NCBI RefSeq assembly: GCF_009760915.1
Contig: NZ_VIDQ01000010.1
Coordinates: 1-64,000, forward strand
Length of the DNA: 64,000 bases
From: Azohydromonas aeria
GTDB lineage: Bacteria; Pseudomonadota; Gammaproteobacteria; Burkholderiales; Burkholderiaceae_C
Direction: 5' to 3'
Part shown: piece by piece, positions 1-9,152 of the stretch
How the letters are laid out: each line of letters begins with the position of its first letter
How positions within the stretch are numbered: the first letter of the stretch is position 1
Translations under genes and position numbers: made by a program
Notes under the pieces: model-generated
Told to the model about the DNA's origin: nothing
The model's database searches: none
Seen by the model: only the letters and a program-made list of their open reading frames with translations

Positions 1-686
1 GGCGGCAGCGCGGGGCCGGCCTCGGCCGGCTCGGCGCCCTCCCGCGGCCGCTCGGCGGCGCCGTCCTGCGCTGCGGCGGCCTCGGCCGCCACGGCCGCCG
101 GCTCGGCGTCGGGCGCCGGCGGCTGCGGGAAGGTCTCCTGGGCCAGCGCGCGCGAGAGCGTGTCCAGCAGCGTCGGGCCGATGTTGCCGGCGGTGGCCAC
201 GCGCAGCCCGCAGCGCTGCAGCAGCAGCGTGGTCAGCGAGGTGACGGTGGTCTTGCCGTTGGTGCCGGTGATGGCCAGCACGCGCGGGGCGTAGCCGCGC
301 GTGGCGCGCAGCTCGGCCAGCGCGCGCGCGAACAGCCCCAGCTCCCCCTCGATGCGCACGCCCATGGCGCGCGCGGCGGTGAGCAGCGGCTCGATGCGCG
401 CGTCGTGCGGCGACAGCCCCGGGCTTTTGAGCAGCAGCTGCAGCCCCTGCAGCTGCGACAGCGCCAGCTCCCCGGAGAACACCGGCACCCCGGGCCACTG
501 CGCGTGCAGCGCCGCGGCCTGCGGCGGCTGCTCGCGCGAGTCCCACACCCGCACGCGCGCGCCGTGCGCGGCGCACCAGCGCGCCATGGCCAGGCCCGAG
601 TCGCCCAGGCCGAGCACCAGCACCTGCTGGCCCTGCAGCTGCGCCATCACGGGCGTGAAGGTCGTCGGGAAATCAAGGGAGCTCAT
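1..686 (-). CDS. murD: UDP-N-acetylmuramoylalanine--D-glutamate ligase, 3' end outside window
   Basis: Cytoplasmic Mur ligase that adds D-Glu to UDP-MurNAc-L-Ala in peptidoglycan precursor synthesis. The start ATG (684-686) gives MSSLDFPTTF followed by a Rossmann-type loop VLVLGLGDSGLA and the ATP-binding motif ITGTNGKTT. After a NIGPTLLD segment the protein runs into a Pro/Ala/Glu-rich stretch (about positions 1-130) that is not part of the Mur ligase fold I know from E. coli and looks like a low-complexity insertion. The gene lies 24 bases after mraY at the end of the mra/dcw run. The C-terminal two thirds are outside the window. Confidence 0.95.
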   Translation of the reverse strand, partial: MSSLDFPTTFTPVMAQLQGQQVLVLGLGDSGLAMARWCAAHGARVRVWDSREQPPQAAALHAQWPGVPVFSGELALSQLQGLQLLLKSPGLSPHDARIEPLLTAARAMGVRIEGELGLFARALAELRATRGYAPRVLAITGTNGKTTVTSLTTLLLQRCGLRVATAGNIGPTLLDTLSRALAQETFPQPPAPDAEPAAVAAEAAAAQDGAAERPREGAEPAEAGPALP

Positions 687-710
687 GGCCTGTGTTCTTC
701 TTCGTCGTTG

Positions 711-1892
711 TCAGCGCAGCTTCAGCGTGGCCAGGCCCAGCAGGCACAGCAGCATCGTGATGATCCAGAAGCGGATGACGACCTGCGTCTCCTTCCAGCC
801 GCTCTTCTCGAAGTGGTGGTGCAGCGGCGCCATCAGGAAGATGCGCCGGCCCACGCCGAAGCGCTTCTTCGTGTACTTGAACCACGCCACCTGCGCCATC
901 ACCGACAGCGCCTCGACCACGAACACCCCGCCCATGACCGCCAGCACGATCTCCTGGCGCGTGATCACGGCGATCGTCCCAAGCGCGCCGCCCAGCGCCA
1001 GGGCGCCCACGTCGCCCATGAACACCTCGGCCGGGTGCGCGTTGAACCACAGGAAGGCCAGCCCCGCGCCGGCCATGGCCGAGGTGAACACCAGCAGCTC
1101 GCCCGCGCCCGGGATGTAGGGAAACAGCAGGTAGCGGCTGTATACCGCGCTGCCCGTGACGTAGGCGAACACGCCCAGCGACGCGCCCACCATCACCACC
1201 GGCATGATCGCCAGCCCGTCCAGGCCGTCGGTGAGGTTCACCGCGTTGGAAGCGCCCACGATCACGACGTAGGTCAGCGCGATGAAGCCGAACACCCCCA
1301 GCGGGTAGCTCACCGTCTTGAAGAAGGGCACGATCAGGTCGGCCTTGGGCGGCAGCTCGTTGGAGAAGCCGCTGCCCACCCAGCGCGCGAACAGCTCGAT
1401 CACGCGCATGGCCGAGGTCTCGCTGACGCTGAAGGCCAGGTAGATGGCGGCCACCAGCCCGATCACGGACTGCCAGAAGTACTTCTCGCGCGAGGCCATC
1501 CCTTCCGGGTTCTTGTGCACCACCTTGCGCCAGTCGTCGACCCAGCCGATGGCGCCGAAGCCGAAGGTGACGATCATCACGATCCACACGAAGCGGTTGG
1601 CCCAGTCGAACCACAGCAGCGTGGACACGGCGATGCCCAGGAGGATGAGCACGCCGCCCATGGTGGGCGTGCCGCTCTTGACCATGTGCGCGGCCACGCC
1701 GTACTCGCGGATGGGCTGGCCGATCTTGAGCTCGGCGAGCTTGCGGATGACCAGCGGCCCGAAGCCGATGCCGATGAGCAGCGCCGTCATCGCCGCCAGC
1801 AGCGCGCGCAGCGTCAGGTACTGGAACACGCGCAGGAAACCCAGCCGCTCCGGGTACAGCTCCGCCAGCCATTGCGTCAGAAGGAGCAACAT
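711..1892 (-). CDS. mraY: phospho-MurNAc-pentapeptide transferase
   Basis: Integral inner-membrane enzyme that transfers phospho-MurNAc-pentapeptide to undecaprenyl phosphate, giving lipid I. The product is 393 residues, normal for the family, with about ten hydrophobic segments. Visible family motifs are the Asp-rich [10 protein letters not shown], the [14 protein letters not shown] loop and the histidine loop [10 protein letters not shown]. The start is the ATG at 1890-1892, which shares one base with the murF stop (TGATG), so longer readings upstream are murF in another frame. Translational coupling to murF is likely. Confidence 0.96.
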   Translation of the reverse strand: MLLLLTQWLAELYPERLGFLRVFQYLTLRALLAAMTALLIGIGFGPLVIRKLAELKIGQPIREYGVAAHMVKSGTPTMGGVLILLGIAVSTLLWFDWANRFVWIVMIVTFGFGAIGWVDDWRKVVHKNPEGMASREKYFWQSVIGLVAAIYLAFSVSETSAMRVIELFARWVGSGFSNELPPKADLIVPFFKTVSYPLGVFGFIALTYVVIVGASNAVNLTDGLDGLAIMPVVMVGASLGVFAYVTGSAVYSRYLLFPYIPGAGELLVFTSAMAGAGLAFLWFNAHPAEVFMGDVGALALGGALGTIAVITRQEIVLAVMGGVFVVEALSVMAQVAWFKYTKKRFGVGRRIFLMAPLHHHFEKSGWKETQVVIRFWIITMLLCLLGLATLKLR

Positions 1893-3265
1893 CAGGCCGG
1901 CTCCCCCAGCGACGGCAGCACGCGCTCCATGCGCATGAAGCGCGAACCCTTGATCAGCACCGTGGCGACCTCGGGCAGGTCGGGCAGTGCCTCGATCAAC
2001 GCCTCGACCGAGGCGAAATGGCGCGCCCCGGCCCCATAGGCCCGGGCCGCATGCGCGCACAGGCTGCCCACGCAATAAAAGTTCTCGATGCCGCGCTGCG
2101 CCGCCAGGGCGCCGACCTCGGCATGGAAGGCCGGCCCCTGGTCGCCGACTTCGCCCATGTCGCCCAGCAGCAGCGCGCGCGGCCCCGGCAGCGCCGCGAG
2201 CACCTCGATGGCGGCGCGCACGGAATCCGGATTGGCGTTGTAGCTGTCGTCCACCAGCGTGATCTCGCGCCCGCCGCGCAGGAGCTTCCTGATCTGCGAG
2301 CGCCCGGCCACGGGCTCGAAGGCCTCCAGGCCCTGCACCACCGCGGCCAGCGGCGCGCCGGCGGCCAGGGCGCAGGCCGCGGCGGCCAGCGCGTTGCGCA
2401 CGTTGTGCTCGCCGGGCAGGCGCAGCGCCAGGCGCGCCGAGCCCAGCGGCGTGTCCAGCGCCAGCGACCAGTGGTCCGCGACCCATTGCGCCTGGCCGCC
2501 GACCTCGCCACCGGGGCCAAAGCGCAGCACGCGCCGCGCGCCGGCGAGCTCGCGCCACAGCGGCGCGAAGGCATCGTCGGCCGGGAACACGGCGCAGCCC
2601 TCGGCGCCCAGCGCCTCGATCACGCTGCCGTTCTCGCGCGCCACCGCCTCCACCGAGGCCATGAATTCCTGGTGCTCGCGCTGCGCGTTGTTGACCAGCG
2701 CCACCGTCGGGCGCGCCAGGGCCGCCAGCTCGGCGATCTCGCCGGGGTGGTTCATGCCCAGCTCGGCCACGGCCGCGCGGTGTGCGGCACGCAGCCGCAG
2801 CAGCGTCAGCGGCACGCCGATGTGGTTGTTGAAGTTGCCCGCGGTGGCCAGCGCCGCGTCGCCCAGCCAGGCGTGCAGGATCGCCGCCGTCATCTGCGTG
2901 ACGGTGGTCTTGCCGTTGCTGCCGGTCACGGCGATCAGCGGCAGCGCCGCGAAGCGCGCGCGCCAGCCGGCGGCCAGCGCCTGCAGCGCCGCGAGCGTGT
3001 CGCCCACGTACAGGCCGGGCAATCCCGCTTGCTCCAGCCCGTGCTGCGCAATCGCCGCGGCCGCGCCGGCGCCGCGCGCCGCGCCGAGGTGGTCGTGGCC
3101 GTCGAAGCGCTCGCCGCGCAGCGCGACGAACAGGTCGCCCGGCTGCAGCGTGCGGGTGTCGGTGTGCACGCGCAACAGCGCCGTGTCAGGAGCACCGGCG
3201 AGGGTGGCGGGGATGGCGGCGGCGGACAGCAGCGCCTGCGCCTCGCGCAGCGTGAGCATGGTCAT
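1892..3265 (-). CDS. murF: UDP-MurNAc-tripeptide--D-alanyl-D-alanine ligase
   Basis: Last cytoplasmic Mur ligase: joins D-Ala-D-Ala to UDP-MurNAc-tripeptide with ATP. 457 residues. The central ATP-binding motif VTGSNGKTT, the Mur ligase segment [14 protein letters not shown], and the nucleotide-binding segment [11 protein letters not shown] identify it. Two ATG codons near the start (3265 and 3259) are possible; the first overlaps the stop of a 29-codon mini-ORF as ATGA and is preceded by a GGGAGG ribosome site, so I chose it. Order murE-murF-mraY is the usual one. Confidence 0.95.
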   Translation of the reverse strand: MTMLTLREAQALLSAAAIPATLAGAPDTALLRVHTDTRTLQPGDLFVALRGERFDGHDHLGAARGAGAAAAIAQHGLEQAGLPGLYVGDTLAALQALAAGWRARFAALPLIAVTGSNGKTTVTQMTAAILHAWLGDAALATAGNFNNHIGVPLTLLRLRAAHRAAVAELGMNHPGEIAELAALARPTVALVNNAQREHQEFMASVEAVARENGSVIEALGAEGCAVFPADDAFAPLWRELAGARRVLRFGPGGEVGGQAQWVADHWSLALDTPLGSARLALRLPGEHNVRNALAAAACALAAGAPLAAVVQGLEAFEPVAGRSQIRKLLRGGREITLVDDSYNANPDSVRAAIEVLAALPGPRALLLGDMGEVGDQGPAFHAEVGALAAQRGIENFYCVGSLCAHAARAYGAGARHFASVEALIEALPDLPEVATVLIKGSRFMRMERVLPSLGEPA

Positions 3266-3351
3266 GCGCGCCTCCCATGGAGGCCGCCCGGCCGCGCGGG
3301 GCCGCGCCCAGCGGCTGCCGCAAGAGGGGAAATGTGGTTCGAATGGGTCAT
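3262..3351 (-). CDS. 29-codon bridging mini-ORF between murE and murF
   Basis: Not a recognised family. ATG at 3349-3351 overlaps the murE stop as ATGA, and its own TGA at 3262-3264 overlaps the murF ATG in the same way. It encodes MTHSNHISPL then an Ala/Gly/Arg-rich tail. The exact stop/start overlaps on both sides suggest it serves to carry ribosomes from murE to murF (translational coupling) rather than to make a functional peptide. It could also be chance in a G+C-rich spacer; the paired overlaps are what the sequence shows, the role is inference. Confidence 0.4.
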   Translation of the reverse strand: MTHSNHISPLAAAAGRGPARPGGLHGRRA

Positions 3352-4880
3352 GGCTGCGCCCGTCGCGCCTGCAGCGCGATCAGCGCCTCGTCGATGTCGG
3401 AGAAGGGCAGCTTGCGGCCGCCGATGTCCTGGTAGTCCTCGTGTCCCTTGCCGGCGATGAGCAGCACGTCGGCGGGGTCGGCCGAGCGCACCGCGTCGAG
3501 GATGGCCTGGCGCCGGTCCTCGATGACCACGGCCCGGGTGCCCTGCGGCAGCCCGGCTGCGATCTGCGCCAGGATGGCTCCCGGTGGCTCGGACCGCGGA
3601 TTGTCGCTTGTCAGGACGACGTCATCTGCAAGCTGTTGTGCGATGGCGCCCATCAGCGGCCGCTTCGTGGCGTCGCGGTCGCCGCCGCAACCGAACACGC
3701 ACCACAGCCGCCCGCCCCGGGCGCGGGCCAGCGGGCGCAGCGCCGTGAGCGCCTTTTCCAGCGCGTCGGGCGTGTGGGCGTAGTCCACCACCACCTCCGG
3801 GTCGGCCGCGCCGTCGCAGCCGGCCGTGGCCGCGCGCACCTGCTGCATGCGCCCGGGCACCGGCGTGAGCAGCGGCACCACCGCCGCGGCCTCGGCCAGC
3901 GGCACGCCCAGCGCGCGCAGCCCCCCCAGCACCGCCAGCAGGTTGCTGGCGTTGTAGTCGCCGATGAGGCGGCTGCGCACCGCCACCGGTGCGCAGCCCG
4001 CCTCGACCAGCTCGAAGGCCAGGCCGCCGGCCTCGTAGCGCAGGCGCTCGGCGCGCAGCCGCGCCGGCGCGTGGAGGGAGTAAGTCCAGAGCTCGAGGTC
4101 GCCGCGCACGCCCAGCTCGCCCACCAGCGCCGCGCCCTGGGCGTCGTCGAGGTTCACCACCGCCGCGCGCAGCCCCGGCCAGTCGAAGAGCATGCGCTTG
4201 GCGGCCCAGTAGGCGGCCATGTCGGCGTGGAAGTCGAGGTGGTCGCGCGTGAAGTTGGTGAACAGCGCCACGTCCAGCCGCGTGCCGGCCAGGCGCTGCT
4301 CGACCAGCCCGATCGAGGACGCCTCCAGCGCGCAGGCCTGGAAGCCGGCGTCGGCGAAGCGCCGCAGCGCCGCGTGGAAGCTGACCGGGTCGGGCGTGGT
4401 CAGCCCGGTGAACTCGATGGCCGCGGCCTCGCCGCTGCCCGCGCGCGGCGGCTCGCCGATGCCCAGCGTGCCCACCAGCGCGCAGCGCCGGGAGAGCGCC
4501 GTGAGCGCCTGCGCCATCCACCAGCTGGTGGAGGTCTTGCCGTTGGTGCCGGTGCTGGCCACGAGCCGCAGCGCGGCGCTGGGCGAGCCGAAGAAGCGGT
4601 CGGCGATCACGCCGGCGGCGGCCTTGAGGCCGGGCACGGCGGCGATGCGCGGGTCGTCGAAGCCGAAGGCCTCCACGCCCTCGCTGGCCACCAGGCAGGC
4701 GGCAGCGCCGGCGGCCAGCGCGCCCGGCACGAAGCGGCGCGCGTCATGCGCGGCGCCGGGCCAGGCCATGAAGGCATCGCCCGCGCGCAGCCGGCGGCTG
4801 TCGCTGCGCAGCGTGCCGGCCACGCGCTCGCGCAGCCACTGCGCGGCGGCCTCGGCGTCGTCGAAGCGGGTCAGCGCCAT
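3348..4880 (-). CDS. murE: UDP-MurNAc-L-Ala-D-Glu--meso-2,6-diaminopimelate ligase
   Basis: Cytoplasmic Mur ligase adding the third stem-peptide residue. 510 residues. It has the ATP motif STGTNGKTST, the carbamylated-Lys region, and the DNPR motif (in SDNPRSEPP) that marks meso-DAP rather than lysine specificity, as expected in a Gram-negative. The ATG at 4878-4880 sits after a GGAGGCACGCC ribosome site and is overlapped by 10 bases by a 34-codon mini-ORF that begins at the ftsI stop. The stop overlaps the following mini-ORF by ATGA. Confidence 0.96.
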   Translation of the reverse strand: MALTRFDDAEAAAQWLRERVAGTLRSDSRRLRAGDAFMAWPGAAHDARRFVPGALAAGAAACLVASEGVEAFGFDDPRIAAVPGLKAAAGVIADRFFGSPSAALRLVASTGTNGKTSTSWWMAQALTALSRRCALVGTLGIGEPPRAGSGEAAAIEFTGLTTPDPVSFHAALRRFADAGFQACALEASSIGLVEQRLAGTRLDVALFTNFTRDHLDFHADMAAYWAAKRMLFDWPGLRAAVVNLDDAQGAALVGELGVRGDLELWTYSLHAPARLRAERLRYEAGGLAFELVEAGCAPVAVRSRLIGDYNASNLLAVLGGLRALGVPLAEAAAVVPLLTPVPGRMQQVRAATAGCDGAADPEVVVDYAHTPDALEKALTALRPLARARGGRLWCVFGCGGDRDATKRPLMGAIAQQLADDVVLTSDNPRSEPPGAILAQIAAGLPQGTRAVVIEDRRQAILDAVRSADPADVLLIAGKGHEDYQDIGGRKLPFSDIDEALIALQARRAQP

Positions 4881-4975
4881 GGCGTGCCTCCCTGGCTGCC
4901 ACGCGCGCCGCGGCGCGTCACGTTGCAGCTTTCCGTCACGGGCGCAACCGCCCGGTGCATCGATGCGGCGGCCAT
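4871..4975 (-). CDS. 34-codon bridging mini-ORF between ftsI and murE
   Basis: Unrecognised short ORF. Its ATG (4973-4975) shares a base with the ftsI stop (TGATG), and it ends at 4871, ten bases inside murE. The product starts MAAASMHRAV and is Arg/Gly-rich at the end. Like the murE-murF mini-ORF it links two genes that would otherwise be separated by an untranslated gap, which fits a coupling device. No evidence of a stable peptide. Confidence 0.35.
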   Translation of the reverse strand: MAAASMHRAVAPVTESCNVTRRGARGSQGGTPWR

Positions 4976-6750
4976 CAGAAGCTCTCCGGCTCGGCCGGCA
5001 CGGCCTTGGTGACGATCTGCGACTTGACGTCCAGGTCGGGCTCCACGCCCTTGAGGCGCAGCGTCTGCTGCACCACCTGGCTGAACACCGGCGCGGCCAC
5101 CGCGCCGCCGTAGTACTTGCCGTTGCTGGGCTCGTCGACCATCACGGCCACGATCACGCGCGGCTTGTCCACGGGCGCCAGGCCCACGAACCAGGAGCGG
5201 TACTTGTTGCTGGCGTAACCGCGCCCCTCCTGCTTGTGGGCCGTGCCGCTCTTGCCGCCCACCGAGTAGCCGATGGTCTGCGCCAGCGGCGCGGTGCCGC
5301 CGGGGCCGGCGGCCATCTGCAGCATCTGACGCACCTGCTGCGCGGTCTGCGGCTTGAACACGCGCGTGCCCGGCGGCGGCGCGTCCTGCCTGAACATCGA
5401 CACCGGGATCACCTCGCCGTCGCGCGCGAAGGCGGTGTAGGCCTGCGCGATCTGCAGCAGCGAGGCCGACAGTCCGTAGCCGTAGGACATGGTGGCCTGC
5501 TCGATGGGCTTCCAGGTCTTCCACGGGCGCAGCCGGCCCGTGACGGCACCGGGGAACTTGAGCTGCGGCTTCTGGCCGAAGCCCAGGTTGGAGTAGAGCT
5601 CCCACATCTCGCGCGGAGGCATCTGCATGGCCAGCCGCGCCGCGCCGACGTTGCTGGACTTCTGGATCACTTCCGTCACCGTCAGCACCGGGTGGGGGTG
5701 CGCGTCGCGAATGGTGCTGCCGCCGATGACCAGGCTGCCCGCGGCCGTGACCACGGGCGTCTCCGAGCGCACGCGGCCGGTGTCCAGCGCCTGTGCGGCG
5801 ATGAAGGGCTTCATCGTCGAGCCCGGCTCGAAGGTGTCGGTCAGGGCGCGGTTGCGCAGCTGCTCGCCGCGCAGCTTGCCGCGCACGTCCGGGTCGTAGC
5901 TGGGGTAGTTGGCCAGCGCCAGCACCTCGCCGGTGCGCACGTCGATCACGACCACGCTGCCGGCCTTGGCCTTGTGCTCGGCCACCGCGTCACGGATGCG
6001 CTGGTAGGCGAAGAACTGCACCTTGGCGTCGAGCGACAGCGTGATGTCGTGGCCGTCGACGGGATCGCGCTGCTGGCCCATGTCCTCGACCACGCGGCCC
6101 AGGCGGTCCTTGACCACCATGCGCGAGCCGTCGTGGCCCTGCAGCTCGCGCTGGAAGGCGCGCTCGATGCCCTCCTGCCCGTTGTCCTCCAGCCCGGTGA
6201 AGCCCACCACGTGCGCCGCGGCCTCGCCCTCGGGGTAGCGGCGCACGTAGTCGGTCTCCTCCTCGATGCCCTTGAGCTTGAGGGCCTTGACCTTGGCCAG
6301 CATCTCGGGATCGACCTGGCGGCGCAGCAGCACGTAGTTGCCGCTGCTGTCGGCAAAGCGCTTGTCGATCTCCGCGGGCTTCATGCCCAGCGCCGAGGCC
6401 AGGCGCCGGCGCCCTTCCTCGCCGCCGTCGAAGTACTTGCGGTTCACGCCCACGGTGTGGGTGGCGATGCTCGTGGCCAGCAGCGCGCCGTTGCGGTCAA
6501 GGATGCGGCCACGGCTGGCCACCAGCGGCTCCTTGTGCGCGTAGCGCTCCTCGCCCTTTTGCTGGAAGAAGTCGGTCTTGACGACCTGCACCCAGGCCGC
6601 ACGGCCCAGCAGCGCAGCGAAGCCCACGCCCACGAGCGCGACCAGGAAGCGCGAGCGCCACGGCGGCGTCTTGGACGCCAGCAGCGGGCTGGTGGCGTAG
6701 TTGACGCTGCGCACGCTCACGGCGGCACTGCGCGGATGGAGCGCGCTCAT
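4975..6750 (-). CDS. ftsI: Septal peptidoglycan transpeptidase, penicillin-binding protein 3
   Basis: Division-specific D,D-transpeptidase (class B PBP) working in the periplasm with FtsW. 591 residues: short cytoplasmic N-terminus, one membrane anchor (about 35-56), PBP dimerisation domain, then the transpeptidase domain with active-site STMK (Ser311, Lys314), SSN (about 365-367) and KSGT near 500. The start ATG at 6748-6750 overlaps the ftsL stop (ATGA), which excludes the longer in-frame reading upstream that belongs to ftsL/rsmH in other frames. Confidence 0.97.
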   Translation of the reverse strand: MSALHPRSAAVSVRSVNYATSPLLASKTPPWRSRFLVALVGVGFAALLGRAAWVQVVKTDFFQQKGEERYAHKEPLVASRGRILDRNGALLATSIATHTVGVNRKYFDGGEEGRRRLASALGMKPAEIDKRFADSSGNYVLLRRQVDPEMLAKVKALKLKGIEEETDYVRRYPEGEAAAHVVGFTGLEDNGQEGIERAFQRELQGHDGSRMVVKDRLGRVVEDMGQQRDPVDGHDITLSLDAKVQFFAYQRIRDAVAEHKAKAGSVVVIDVRTGEVLALANYPSYDPDVRGKLRGEQLRNRALTDTFEPGSTMKPFIAAQALDTGRVRSETPVVTAAGSLVIGGSTIRDAHPHPVLTVTEVIQKSSNVGAARLAMQMPPREMWELYSNLGFGQKPQLKFPGAVTGRLRPWKTWKPIEQATMSYGYGLSASLLQIAQAYTAFARDGEVIPVSMFRQDAPPPGTRVFKPQTAQQVRQMLQMAAGPGGTAPLAQTIGYSVGGKSGTAHKQEGRGYASNKYRSWFVGLAPVDKPRVIVAVMVDEPSNGKYYGGAVAAPVFSQVVQQTLRLKGVEPDLDVKSQIVTKAVPAEPESF

Positions 6751-7028
6751 CGCTGCGCCTCCGACGCCGCGGCGTCCACGTAGAAGGTCACGGCCGGCGT
6801 GGCGGTGTGCATGGCCAGCTTCTCGCGCGCCGTCTTCTCCACGCGGCTGGAGGTGGCCTGCGCCTCGCGCTCGGCCTGCAGCCGCTTGAAGTCGCGCTCC
6901 AGCAGCGCCTGCTCGGTGCGCGCGCGGTCCAGCGCGGAGTAGAGCTTGCGGCCCTCGTAGGCCACCTGCACCAGGTAGACGCAGCTGCCCACCAGCGCGG
7001 CCAGCAGCAGCAGGTTCAGCCGCGTCAT
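6747..7028 (-). CDS. ftsL: Cell division protein FtsL
   Basis: Small bitopic division protein that forms the FtsQLB complex. 93 residues: a membrane segment right after the start ([20 protein letters not shown]) followed by a coiled-coil-like stretch rich in Arg, Glu, Ala and Leu, the typical FtsL layout. ATG at 7026-7028 overlaps the rsmH stop (ATGA), and its own stop overlaps the ftsI start, so rsmH-ftsL-ftsI are translationally linked. Assignment rests on position and topology, since FtsL is poorly conserved. Confidence 0.9.
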   Translation of the reverse strand: MTRLNLLLLAALVGSCVYLVQVAYEGRKLYSALDRARTEQALLERDFKRLQAEREAQATSSRVEKTAREKLAMHTATPAVTFYVDAAASEAQR

Positions 7029-8041
7029 CGTGCCCTCCCCGCCGCATGCGCGCCGCGCGCGCCGCGCGCCGCCGCGCCCGGGGCGACGGCGTCGAAGGGC
7101 ACCTCGGTGCGCTCGGCCACGCGCAGCACCGCCGAGCGCGAGCGCGGGTTGGCCGCGACCTCGGCTTCGCCGGGGCGGATGCGCTGCGGCGCGCACAGCC
7201 GTGACGGCGCCGGCGGTGCGAAGGGCGCGCGCCGGTCCACCTCGGCACGGCTCTCGCGCGCCATGAAGGTCTTGACGATGCGGTCCTCGAGCGAGTGGAA
7301 GCTGATCACGGCCAGCCGCCCGCCCGGGGCCAGCAGCGCCAGCGCCGCGCTCAGGCCCTGCTCCAGCTCCTGGAGCTCGCCGTTGACGTGAATCCGAAGA
7401 GCTTGAAAGGTGCGTGTGGCGGGGTCCTGCCCCGGCTCGCGGGTCTTGACCGCACCAGCCACGAGGGCGGACAGCTCGGCGGTGCGCCGCACGGGATGGC
7501 CGCCTGTCCGGCGAGCCACAAGCGCCTTTGCAATCGGGCCAGCAAACCGTTCTTCGCCATAGTCGCGTATCACCTGTGCGATTTCGCGCTCGTCGGCGCG
7601 CTCCAGGAAATCGGCCGCGCTCTGGCCGCGCGTGGGATCCATGCGCATGTCGAGCGGACCGTCGAATCGGAAGCTGAAACCGCGCTCGGGCGTGTCGATC
7701 TGCGGCGAGGACACGCCGATGTCGAGCATCACGCCGTCCACCCGCGCCACGCCCAGATCGGCCAGCACCTCGGCCATGGCGCCGAAGTTGGCGTGGTGGA
7801 TCGAAAAGCGCGGGTCGTCGATCGCGCCCGGGCCCGAGGTGGCCGCGGCCAGCGCCTCGGGATCGCGGTCCAGCGCGATCAGCCGCCCGCCCGGGCCCAG
7901 GCGCTGCAGCAGCAGCCGCGAGTGCCCGCCACGGCCGAAAGTGCCGTCCACGTAAACGCCGTCGGGCGCGCCGAGCACGGCGTCCACGGTTTCATGCAGC
8001 AGCACCGTCAGGTGTTGCCCGGGAGAAGAAGAAGCCATCAC
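7025..8041 (-). CDS. rsmH: 16S rRNA (cytosine(1402)-N(4))-methyltransferase
   Basis: SAM-dependent methyltransferase (formerly MraW) that modifies C1402 in the ribosomal P site. 338 residues. The SAM-binding loop [12 protein letters not shown], the segment [12 protein letters not shown], and the late motif [13 protein letters not shown] are diagnostic. Two adjacent ATG codons at 8041 and 8038; the first overlaps the mraZ stop (ATGA). The C-terminus is extended and Ala/Arg/Gly-rich, common in high-G+C relatives. Confidence 0.97.
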   Translation of the reverse strand: MMASSSPGQHLTVLLHETVDAVLGAPDGVYVDGTFGRGGHSRLLLQRLGPGGRLIALDRDPEALAAATSGPGAIDDPRFSIHHANFGAMAEVLADLGVARVDGVMLDIGVSSPQIDTPERGFSFRFDGPLDMRMDPTRGQSAADFLERADEREIAQVIRDYGEERFAGPIAKALVARRTGGHPVRRTAELSALVAGAVKTREPGQDPATRTFQALRIHVNGELQELEQGLSAALALLAPGGRLAVISFHSLEDRIVKTFMARESRAEVDRRAPFAPPAPSRLCAPQRIRPGEAEVAANPRSRSAVLRVAERTEVPFDAVAPGAAARGARGAHAAGRAR

Positions 8042-8478
8042 GCGACGAAGTCCTGGATCGCAGCCGGCATTTCAGAGCCCATGACCTGCGCCTCGTGCGC
8101 CGCCAGGCGCGCGCGGTCCCACAGCTCCAGACGCGAGCCCATGCCGATGAGCATCACGTCACGCACCAGCCCGGCGGCCTCGCGCAGCTCCGGCGCCACC
8201 AGCACACGCGAGGCGCCATCCATATCCACATCCAGCGCGTTGCCCAGGAACACGCGACGCCAGCCGTCAGCCGCCATGGGCAGCTGCAGCAGCTTGTCGC
8301 GGAACTGCTCCCACGCCGGGCGCGGGAACATCAGCAGGCAACCCGCCGGACTCTTGGTGAGGGTGAGCTGCCCGCCCGACAGGTCCATGAGCGCATCGCG
8401 ATGACGGGCCGGGACGGTCAAGCGCCCCTTGCCGTCCAGCGTCAACGCCGCAGGACCCTGAAAGACATGAACAGCCAC
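8038..8478 (-). CDS. mraZ: Transcriptional regulator MraZ
   Basis: DNA-binding repressor of its own mra/dcw cluster, built from two SpoVT-AbrB half-domains. 146 residues from a GTG start at 8476-8478; the family core begins at [16 protein letters not shown] and the second half carries [13 protein letters not shown]. An in-frame ATG exists at 8535 but it lies in the -35 box and would put the promoter -10 and the MraZ operator inside the coding region, so I reject it. A purine-rich stretch (GGAAGTGGGG) just upstream can act as the ribosome site. First gene of the cluster. Confidence 0.93.
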   Translation of the reverse strand: MAVHVFQGPAALTLDGKGRLTVPARHRDALMDLSGGQLTLTKSPAGCLLMFPRPAWEQFRDKLLQLPMAADGWRRVFLGNALDVDMDGASRVLVAPELREAAGLVRDVMLIGMGSRLELWDRARLAAHEAQVMGSEMPAAIQDFVA

Positions 8479-8480
8479 AA

Positions 8481-8510
8481 CACCCCACTTCCATCCACTT
8501 TTCCCCACTG
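8481..8510 (-). promoter_or_regulatory. MraZ operator: three 10-bp direct repeats
   Basis: Read on the minus strand there are three copies of AGTGG(G/A) spaced exactly 10 bases apart: CAGTGGGGAA, AAGTGGATGG, AAGTGGGGTG. MraZ proteins bind TGGG-type direct repeats one helical turn apart upstream of their own gene. The first repeat overlaps the -10 box and the others cover the expected transcription start, which fits autorepression. Confidence 0.85.
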
Positions 8511-8535
8511 TACCGGAGTGGCACACCCCGGTCAA
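8507..8535 (-). promoter_or_regulatory. Sigma-70-type promoter of the mra/dcw cluster
   Basis: Minus strand TTGACC (8535-8530), a 17-base spacer, then TACAGT (8512-8507): close matches to the -35 and -10 consensus at optimal spacing. The predicted start is near 8500, about 22 bases before the mraZ GTG. Confidence 0.8.
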
Positions 8536-8680
8536 CTTTTTGCGCGGAAAAAATGCAATGAAATCAACAAGTTAGGCGTGGAAGTGAATGCCGTTTGAGA
8601 GTAAAAAAGTGCTGCAGAAATAAGGACTTGCGGACCCCACTGAAAGTGAATGCTGAGATGGGCGCAGGGTCTTGCGGTGA

Positions 8681-9055
<375 letters not shown>

Positions 9056-9152
9056 GCCGACGGCCGGCGGCGCGGGGGGCGGATGGTACCCGCGCCGGCG
9101 CGGCGTCACGCCCCGCGGGAGCGGACGCGACGACGGCCTGCCCTGCGGCCTG

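Noticed and set aside
405..5012. Very long plus-strand open frames across the mur/fts region
   Set aside because: They are antisense to murD-ftsI genes with clear motifs, and are low-complexity Ala/Arg/His/Gln readings typical of high-G+C shadow frames.
8479..8535. mraZ starting at ATG 8535
   Set aside because: It would place the promoter -10 and the MraZ operator inside the gene and add 19 residues not seen in the family.
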